DNA of 64,000 nt, from assembly GCF_004027225.2 (NCBI RefSeq), contig NC_046358.1:443001-507000 (forward strand), written 5' to 3'. Origin of the DNA: Strigops habroptila. Its lineage: Eukaryota > Chordata > Aves > Psittaciformes > Psittacidae. The notes beneath the pieces were generated by a model. That model worked only from the letters and a program-made list of their open reading frames with translations, made no database searches and was not told the origin of the DNA. Numbering within the stretch: the first letter of the stretch is position 1; every line of letters starts with the position of its first letter. The position numbers and the translations under genes are program-made. Below, in pieces: positions 56,343-64,000 of this stretch.

Positions 56343-58517
56343 GAGTGGTTATTTCCTCCTGTCCCTCAGATACAGAGGCTTCAAGAGCTGGTTTGGAGAG
56401 AGGTTTCAATCATTGGAAGGCTGATGCTGTTCTCCTAAACAGGATGCAGTGATACTGGCAGCATGGGTGCCAAGTCTGCAGCTTCAAGGTGCTTGGATTT
56501 GGGTTTTGCATCCCAATAAGATCAATAAGAACCAGAAGAGCATCATCATGATTGAAGGAGAACGGCCTGCGCTGGTCATCCTACAAGAGAGCTTCCTGCA
56601 GCTTTGTCTCCAGAGCTCTGTCTGGGCGAGTTTTAAACCCCATTCATGGTGGGCTCCCTTGACAAAGCCATTCTGGGCTCTAAAATAAGCTCCACCAGCA
56701 AAGCTGTTCCTCGCAGCGTGGAGTTTCCCATGGTGAGGATCAGTGTTTGTGCAACAGACGTGGTGAGCACTGGTGTCCTCGCCTCAGCAAACCAGGAGGG
56801 CTGAAACCCTCTCCTTGGGACCCGAGGGCCAGCAAAGGGCTTTGGTGACCTGGTTGTGGTGCTTGGATCTGCTCAGGCCTCACATGCTCCACCACGAGCT
56901 GCCGGCGTTCACCCGGCTGAAGGGGCAAAGCAGCTTGAGCAGTTCTCAGGACGCGTTGTTCAGGCCCCCAGGGTTGAAGGGAATCGCTGTTCATCCGCCC
57001 CTTTGCTGTGATTTCATCCCCATCAGCTTTGCGAAGGCGTCTTTGAACTCTAACGTGGAGCCAGATTTATTGTCTCAGCATGATCCAGCCACGCTTTGGC
57101 TGCGCATCGAAATGTGCTTCAGAAACCAGGCACAGCCAGAGCGTAACACCAGGAACAGGAACCGGCTTTGAGACAAGAGGGTTTCTTGTCTCTCTAGACC
57201 TAAAAAGCAGCCCCTTTATGAGGAAGAGAAAGGGAAATGTCCCTGTGGGGCCGGGCTGACGCCGCCTGGAGCAGGCAGCAGCCGGCCAGCACTGGGGCAA
57301 GCTGCTTTCATCTATTTTCTCTCTCCCTATTTATAGAACATGGGAGAAGCGGCCGGGATCGGGATCTGTGTCCCTGCTCCTGCCACAGCTCTGTCTGGCT
57401 GAGCCAAGGCAGGGGCTGATTGTGGTGGGAAGAGGCAGGAGAGGCCCTGAAGGCTGAGGGCACTCTAATTGCATGCTGGCTCTGCTATAGCAACCCAAAG
57501 CATGTTTACTGAGGGCAGTGTGACTTCAGCTGTATTCTTGGAGAGCATTCCCTGGTGGCCCCAACCAGCATTAACTCCCAAGAGACGTGCTGGCCACGGA
57601 GCTTGAGCATGGGATCTCGTCTTGATAGGAACAACATTTGCATGGTCATTAATGGGAGATGGTTAAATGCGATACATGAGTTGGAAAAGAGGATTCAGCC
57701 CTTCAAGGGGATGCTCAGGAGATAAACTAAACGTTGTGGGAGCAAAGCTTTGGAATACCTTGGTCCTTTTTGAGCGCAGGGTGCAGGCTCCAAAGCCGGT
57801 TTGAGACTGGGTTGGTTTCCATCAGCACCCTGCACCTTCAGATCATCTAATGGAGAGAAAAGGAACCAGCTTTCATTTTATCTTCCTTTTCCAAAGAAAA
57901 CCAAAGACCCCATTTCTCTCTCCCTCAGAAGCAGCAACGTTCAGGTTGTTTTGGGAGCTCTCAAACCTGCCGAAGGTCGGTAGGGATCCAGTTTGGACCA
58001 TGGAGCAGGACACCCGTCATCCGAGGCTGCACCTGAGGTGATTTGGTTCTTTGCTTTAGGACAGCATTTTCCTTCAGCTGGATTTGTATTTGCAGGGCCA
58101 TGATTCACGGGTGCCTTTGGCCTCTTTCCCGGCACAGGCTCCACATCTCCAAACACTGGCAAGCAGGGAATAGCCTGACCACAAGTATGTCAACAGAAAC
58201 CAATATCTACCCCACCTGCTTCCCCCCAGCTCCGCCGCAGGGGTCTGGTTACGCTGAAGGTGGCTTAGTCAGCGATTGCAGGTGATAAAGTTGTGTCTCC
58301 ATCATCATCCAGCCCAAAGGTCCTCAGCAAACATGGGACCATGCTGGCACCAGTGCAATGCACATGTGGGAGGACACATGTGGCTTCTCCCCATGCCAAG
58401 GAGGTCTGTGCCTGAGGCGAGTAGGAGTTTCTCCACGTAGACCCCAGATGTGCTGTTGGGGATAGGAACCAACCAGCTCCAGGGCCAAAGTCAACCTTTT
58501 CCTAAAGAAGCCAAGGA

Positions 58518-58771
58518 TATAGAATGGTTGCTGAAGGGATCTTAAAGCTCCTCCAGTTCCAACCCCTGCCACGGGCAGGGACACCTTCCACTAGAGCAGG
58601 TTGCTCCAAGCCCCTGTGTCCAACCTGGCCTTGAACACTGCCAGGGATGGGGCAGCCACAGCTTCTCTGGGCACCCTGTGCCAGCGCCTCAGCACCCTCA
58701 CAGGGAAGAGCTTCTGCCTCAGAGCTCATCTCAATCTCCCCTCGGGCAGGTTAAAGCCATTCCCCTTGTCC
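58518..58771 (-). mobile_element. CR1 LINE fragment (3' part)
   Basis: Antisense, common subfamily, with tctcccctcgggcagg and an abrupt 5' end at ccccttgtcc. Confidence 0.9.
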
Positions 58772-59644
58772 ATTCCACGATGAATGTACCCAAAACTGGT
58801 ATTAAACAGGAGCAGGCGAGACAGAGAACTTGACTGCAGACATCTCATTTCCTTAGGAAATCAGGCTAAAAATAGGACAGAAACATAACGGAGACTTCTT
58901 TCTCTTGTCACTCCCCAGCTGGGAATCAGCTTTTGTCCTGAAAGCTGAGTTTATTGCTCTTGTTCTTGTCTTCTGGGCTCCAGATGTTGCCAGGCATGGA
59001 CGTGTCTCCCACCAGCAGTGGGAACATGGTGGTGAGCGGCTGATGTGCAGGAGGACCCACGTTGGGGATGGCAGGGTGAGCTTCTCTCCCATGGGCAGCA
59101 GCCACGCTTCCCGTCTCCCATTGGAGGTGACACCCGTGTGGGCACTGCCTGCGTGCTCAGGTCTTCTGCTGGCGCCAGCACCGGGGACGTTTGACACATG
59201 ATATGGTCTATAAATACCGGTGGGTTCCTGTTACCCTGAGCACCATCCAGGGCAGTGCAGATGGGCTGTGCCCTGCTGTGAGCCGGGGCACACAAGATGG
59301 ACATTCAGAGCTGCCCCTGCCAGGAGAATGAGTAAAGACCTTGGAAGAGGGGCCAGATCCTGAGGGCAGGCACTGGACCATGCCATATCCAGGTCAGGTC
59401 TGTGCTGGTGGGTTTGCAGTGCTGGTGCCATCCATGCCGCACAGGCAGGCTCCATCCTGCAGTTTGCTGAGTGCGGTCAGGATGTTTCAGGTCTTCTCCT
59501 CTATTCCCAGCATGTTGTGTCCTCCCCAACATGCACCCATTACATGTTACCTGTGCCCACACTTGTGTGTACACGTGTACGCAGCCCCCTGCTCCTGGGG
59601 GAATCCTCACACTGTTATTTAACAGCCTTCCAATGCTGCTGCAC

Positions 59645-60118
59645 CAAAGCAGGTTGGAAAAGACCTTCAAGCTCATCAAGTCCAACCATTCCCCCAGCAC
59701 TGCCAAGGCCACCACTAACCCATGGCACTGAGGCCTCGGCTACACGGGGTGTGAACACTTGCAGGGCCGGTGGCTCCAGCCCTGCCCTGGGCAGCCTGTT
59801 CCAATGCCTGAGCACCCTTTGGGGAAGGAATTGTTCCTCAGCTCCATCTAAACCTGCCCTGGGGCAGCTTGAGGCCGTTTCCTCTTGTCCCATCCCTTGT
59901 TCCTTGGGAGCAGAGACCAGCCCCCTCCTGGCTCCATCCTCCTGTCAGGCAGTTGCAGAGAGCGAGAAGGTCCCCCCTGAGCCTTCTCTTCTCCAGACTA
60001 AACCCCCCCAGGTCCTTCAGCCGTTCCTCATCACACTTGTGCTCCAGGCCCTGCACCAGCGCCGGGGCCCTTCTCTGGCCCCGCTCCAGCACCTCAATGT
60101 CTCTCTTGTAGTGGGGGG
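59645..60118 (-). mobile_element. CR1 fragment, longer divergent subfamily
   Basis: Antisense relative of the copy at 54015, from caggttggaaaagaccttc to gcacctcaatgtctctcttg. It ends about 280 bp before the CpG-rich block of the downstream GTPase gene. Confidence 0.88.
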
Positions 60119-60399
60119 GTTCAGCCGCTGGTTTGAGTAGAGCCAGGATTCACTCCTTGCTCATGGTGCAGGCGAGGGCTGGGTGATGTGTGGAGCATAT
60201 GGAGCTGCTCGGCTGGGTTTGGGACCACTCTGTGCCTGCAACGTGGAGCAAGGGGAAAGGCTGGGGCTCTGAGCCAGCTCCTGTCTTGTCTTTATTAACT
60301 TCTCTTGCACGCAGAAGCAAAGACAAACGGTGATTTGTCTTTGAGGCAGCCCGCGCCGTGTTTCCCCCCTTGGGGAGCTGGTTTGGGGCTTCTCGACTC

Positions 60400-61000
60400 T
60401 TTCCTCGCTTTGCCCCGTGCAGGGCAGCAGCTCCTCGGGCTGCCGCTGGCGAAGGGGCCGCTGAGACCCTCTCGGGAGCTGTTCGCGTGCGGGGAAACTG
60501 AGGCACGGCGCCCGCCCGGCCCATCGCGGGAGGGAGGAGGAGGAGGAGTTGGGCATGAGCCGGGGACCGCCCGCACCGACCCGGGGCTGAGCCCGGCCCT
60601 CGGGGCGGAGCCGTCGGAGCAGCGCCCGCCGGAGCGGGGAGTGCCGGAGCCCCAGCCCCGGCCCCGGCCCCGGGATGAGCTTCCCGCGGCCCCTCCGCCG
60701 CTCCGTGAGCCTCAGCCCGGCCCGGACCCTGCGCCTCGTCGTGCTGGGACAGAGCGCCGTGGGCAAGACAGGTAGGACGGGGGTACCCGGCGTCCCACCC
60801 CCGGCATCACCCCCGTAACCTCCCCGGTATCTCCCCGCATCCCTCGGCATCCCCCCGCGACGTTGCTCCGGCCTCTCCCCGGCCATCCCTCTTGTATCTC
60901 CCCCGGCATCACCCGGTATCCCCCCCGGTAACCTCCCGCCCTAGGTCTCCCGCGTCGAGCCCCCGGGGTTGGTTCCCCCGGAGCAGTTCCGTCGCGCCGG
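60400..61000. promoter_or_regulatory. CpG-rich promoter of the Ras-like gene
   Basis: CG-dense block spanning the exon at 60675, with a GC box GGGGCGG at 60602-60608 and no TATA box. It contrasts with the CpG-poor DNA on both sides. Confidence 0.65.
60675..60771 (+). CDS. First coding exon of a Ras-superfamily small GTPase (partial)
   Basis: ATG at 60675 opens a 32-codon frame: a basic, Ser/Pro-rich leader (MSFPRPLRRSVSLSP), then a beta strand TLRLVVLG and the P-loop GQSAVGKT (residues 25-32). The exon ends one base into the next codon at donor GTAGGA. A hydrophobic strand running into GX4GK[ST] near the N-terminus is the G1 box of Ras-like GTPases. A short leader and a first intron right after the P-loop are reminiscent of the RERG/RASL11/RASL12 group (family recollection, weak). 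It is unlike RHOD (P-loop GDGGCGKT), the human neighbour of SYT12. G2-G5 boxes are not seen in the remaining 3.2 kb, so later exons must lie beyond the window. Nucleotides 60675-60771 are very GC-rich. Confidence 0.6.
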
Positions 61001-64000
61001 GATTGGGATGGAGGGATGATCCATGTGGACCCGGTTCGGTTTAAGGTCACCCGGTTTCCAGGGGCTCCTCGGGCTCTGCAGCAGGGGCTCGTCCCGGGCT
61101 CGCTGGAGCCAGGGAGCTCGCAGGAGCCGAGCTCAGGCTTGGGCTTGAGCCGGTGCTTTGAGTTCGGTGCTTGTTTCCAGCGAAGCGAGGTTTGCGGAGC
61201 CTCCGGGTGCAGCGCTGGCTTTAGTTTTCCTTCAGGAAAACTCCCTTTCCCCGCGCTTTGCCCAATGCTCCCACCTGCGGGGATTGGGATGCTGAGCCGG
61301 GAGCACCTGAGCTCCCTCCTTCATCCCCCTCCTGCCCCGGGATCACTCTCCCGCCCTTCCAGCTCCTCCGTTCATGGAGTGAGAGTATCCTCCGCTCCTG
61401 TTCTGGGCAGCATCCAGCGTGCCTGGAGCAGGGATGAGAGGTGCCAGTCACTGGGAAGGAAAGGTGCGTGTCCGTGTGGGTCCACGATGTTTGCATTGCA
61501 GTGGGGCAGGGGAGCAGGGATGCCCGCAGAGCCTGGGGGACACGGCCATGTCCTTGGACAGGCTTCCTGCTCCATAGAGGAATAACCACGGCAGCGGTGG
61601 CACCTCTGCCTGGCTCGTGGCCAGCGGCTCTGGCTGTTGGTGCTGTTGTGTTTCCATATACAGTAACCGGCGAGCTTCCTGCCCGGAGCTACTGGAAAAC
61701 CAGGATTCCCTGATTGAATCAAAGGAGACTCCCAGGTCTGGATGAGATCCCGGCGCCAGGAGCAGGACCCAGCTCCGGGGGTATCCAGAGCACAGGGGGG
61801 TCCCTGCGCCGTGTTTGGCCTCAAAGTCCCTGCGAGCAGAGGGAGCTGTGAGTGATGGTTGTACAGAGCAAAGTGCTTCAGCTCACCCCCACCAGCCTGA
61901 ATCCATGAATCCCACCGGTGTGGAGCCAGCATCTGGGGGCTGTGGGTCCCTCCTGCAGTACATGAGAGGCTGCTGTGCTTCCACCATAGGGTTGGATCAT
62001 GCCGAGGGTTTTCCATGGATCCTGGTGGTTGCGTGTCTGTGGCTCTGCCCCGCAGTGGCTCAGCTCTTCGTGCCCTCAGCAGTGTGGGTTTTGCTGTCCT
62101 CTTGGGCTGTGGTGGTGACACAGACCATGAGATCGGGGCAGAGGGAGGGAATCGATACCCGGCTCGTGCGGTAGAGAGCCTGGAGCGTGCCAGGAACCAG
62201 GAGCAGCCCCTTGGAATGGCGGGAACATGATCCCCTGCAGGCCTGACACAGGTCTCTGTCCCCTTGGGTGCCGTCCTGCACGTCCTCTCCTGCAAAGGGA
62301 CACTGTGGCATCCCCGAATTGCTGGGTCCTTCTGTCTCTGAGCCCTTGCACCCACTGGAGCTGGGGACCAGGACACCTCTGGGTGGGGAGGATGGGCTGC
62401 AGGAGGTGGCTGGTCCCCGAGACAGGGGGAGGAAGGGGTGCGACACATGGAGATCCCCTGTTCTGGGGAGGGGAGCAGGGGGGTGAAGGTGGTTTCCATC
62501 CAAACCCATCCCTGACCCACCAAGCTCCCCATCCTGGCAGGATGGAGTGGACCCAACGCCAGAGCATCACCTGGGCGAGCTGTTGGCATCCACCTCTTGG
62601 GAAGCAGAATCCAGGTTGGGAGAGCTGAGGGGGCTGAGGTGGCTGAGAATCAAAAGGGGAATTAACATCTGGGGAGCTGCAAGAGGCGGGGGTGTGGGGG
62701 GAAACCGAAAACCTCAAATCCCAGCAAAAGTCTTTGGACTTTTGGAGCAGTTTGGAAATCTTCATATTTGCATCCAAATCTTGGGATCCTCCAAGCGGAT
62801 TTGGGTGCAGACCCATGGATGAATCCCATCAATAGTTTAAAGACTTGGTCTGCGTGTAAATCACCTGCAGAGGCTGCAGTTACCTCCGCTAATGTGAACT
62901 GTGCTGTGCTTCCAAGGAAAGCTCTGCTTAGGGAACACCAACTGGAGCTAAATGATGCTGGTCCACATGGAACATGAACTTAACCCTTCCAGCTTTGGGG
63001 CTGGCTAAGGAGAGCCCTTTCTGAGGTTACTTATGTTCAATATGGAGGGAAAAAGACCCCATATAAGGCTCATGGATGTGTCGATGTCTCTGCCCGCATC
63101 CACATCTCCAACTGGCAGCTCCGCTCGTGTTCTTGTGCTCCAGCCAACTTTTAATCAATGTAATTGGCTCCTCTTCTCGCACAGCACCATGTGCTCCAGC
63201 CCTGGTGCCTGCCTGATGCATGACACACAGTCAGGTGCCTTCTAGAAACCGAGCCTGGCTTCCATCGCACTGCCCCTAGTGATGTGGTCACCTCCTTGAA
63301 GCTGCTGATAGGAGTTTCCTGAGGGATCCTAGGTTATCTCCATGGAGCAGTTTTGCAAAATGACATGCTTGTTCCATCAAATCCCTGGCTTGGAACCCAG
63401 AGGCAGCTTGGAAGGAGAAGGGATGGCGAATCCCTCCAAACAGGAGCTGGGCAGGAGATAGATGCTGGGGCTGAAGGAGGAGACAGCCTGGCTTGGGTGG
63501 GATGAATGCACAGATCCTGCCTGGCACAGTGTGGGGGTAAGATGTGGGGGACATAGGAATGGCTTTAACCTGCCAGAGGGGAGATTGAGATGAGCTCTGA
63601 GGCAGAAGCTCTTCCCTGTGAGGGTGCTGAGGCGCTGGCACAGGGTGCCCAGAGAAGCTGTGGCTGCCCCATCCCTGGCAGTGTTCAAGGCCAGGTTGGA
63701 CACAGGGGCTTGGAGCAACCTGCTCTAGTGGAAGGTGTCCCTGCCCGTGGCAGGGGGTTGGAGCTGGAGGAGCTTTAAGGTCCTTCCAACACAAACCAGG
63801 CTGGGGTTCTGTGATTCTGTGGCATTTGCTGATGGCCAACTGGGGCAAACAACCCTTGACTCTGTATGGGGAAAGCGAACTGGGTGCATCAGTCCTGCTG
63901 GTATTGGCTTCTCATCACCTTGTGCTTTGAGGGGGTTTAATACCATACCCTGGTTACAGTGACCTGCTCTGTCCCAGGCTCCTCACTCCTGCCTTGCTCT
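60772..64000 (+). other. Probable first intron of the Ras-like gene
   Basis: After the CpG-rich start this is ordinary sequence with one CR1 (63554-63822). I searched the open frames by eye for G2 to G5 GTPase boxes (DTAG, NKxD, SA) and found none. Confidence 0.5.
63554..63822 (+). mobile_element. CR1 LINE fragment (3' part)
   Basis: Sense, common subfamily, aggaatggctttaacctgcc to ggggttctgtgattctgtgg. Confidence 0.92.

Larger units (their letters stand above)
52300..60400. other. Intergenic region between MRPL21 and the Ras-like gene
   Basis: About 8 kb with CR1 copies, one short tandem repeat and otherwise unique sequence. I found no open frame with a recognisable family, no CPT1A exon (the human neighbour on this side), and no RNA gene that I can support. 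Confidence 0.7.

Noticed and set aside
60675-60771. Identification of the GTPase exon as RHOD because SYT12 and RHOD are neighbours in human
   Set aside because: RHOD has a different P-loop (GDGGCGKT) and leader; the residues seen here do not match.
61372-62589. 405-codon open frame on the minus strand in the presumed GTPase intron
   Set aside because: GC-rich shadow frame with no domain, no acceptable codon pattern and no splice context. No family resemblance on reading.

Overview
This is bird nuclear DNA. It has spliced vertebrate genes with GT/AG introns, two CpG-rich promoter regions, and more than twenty CR1 LINE fragments, the dominant avian retroposon. Most CR1 copies are 5'-truncated and many are nearly identical. 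The species cannot be named from the sequence. Almost all long open frames are chance frames in introns or recurring CR1 translations (one ~60-70 residue frame repeats in about ten copies).

Layout. (1) 189-1107, plus strand: the last two coding exons of a synaptotagmin whose C2B domain and C-terminus match SYT12. (2) 4098-35774, minus strand: a complete 15-exon IGHMBP2 gene. I joined all its splice sites in frame to give 977 codons plus a stop. It has the SF1 helicase motifs, the R3H domain and a complete AN1 zinc finger. (3) 35775-35831: a 57-bp gap between two divergent start codons, inside a CpG-rich bidirectional promoter. (4) 35832-52217, plus strand: a complete seven-exon MRPL21 gene (mitochondrial ribosomal protein bL21m, 191 codons plus stop) with an AATAAA signal at 52273. 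(5) About 52.3-60.4 kb: intergenic, with several CR1 copies and no gene I can support. (6) 60675-60771, plus strand, in a CpG-rich block: the first coding exon of a Ras-superfamily small GTPase, ending just after the P-loop. Its other exons are not visible in the last 3.2 kb.

How the genes relate. IGHMBP2 (ribosome-associated 5'-3' helicase) and MRPL21 (mitoribosome large subunit) share a head-to-head promoter, an arrangement I recall from mammals. SYT12 and IGHMBP2 converge tail to tail. From memory, human 11q13 has CPT1A-MRPL21-IGHMBP2-MRGPR/TPCN2, so SYT12 next to IGHMBP2 and a small GTPase downstream of MRPL21 would be a different neighbourhood.

I found no CRISPR array, operon, phage, defence island or other novel system. 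The most interesting signals are the very compact divergent promoter, the young CR1 burst with possible antisense splice sites, tandem repeats and a CR1 copy close to the IGHMBP2 promoter, and a speculative promoter/exon inside IGHMBP2 intron 6.
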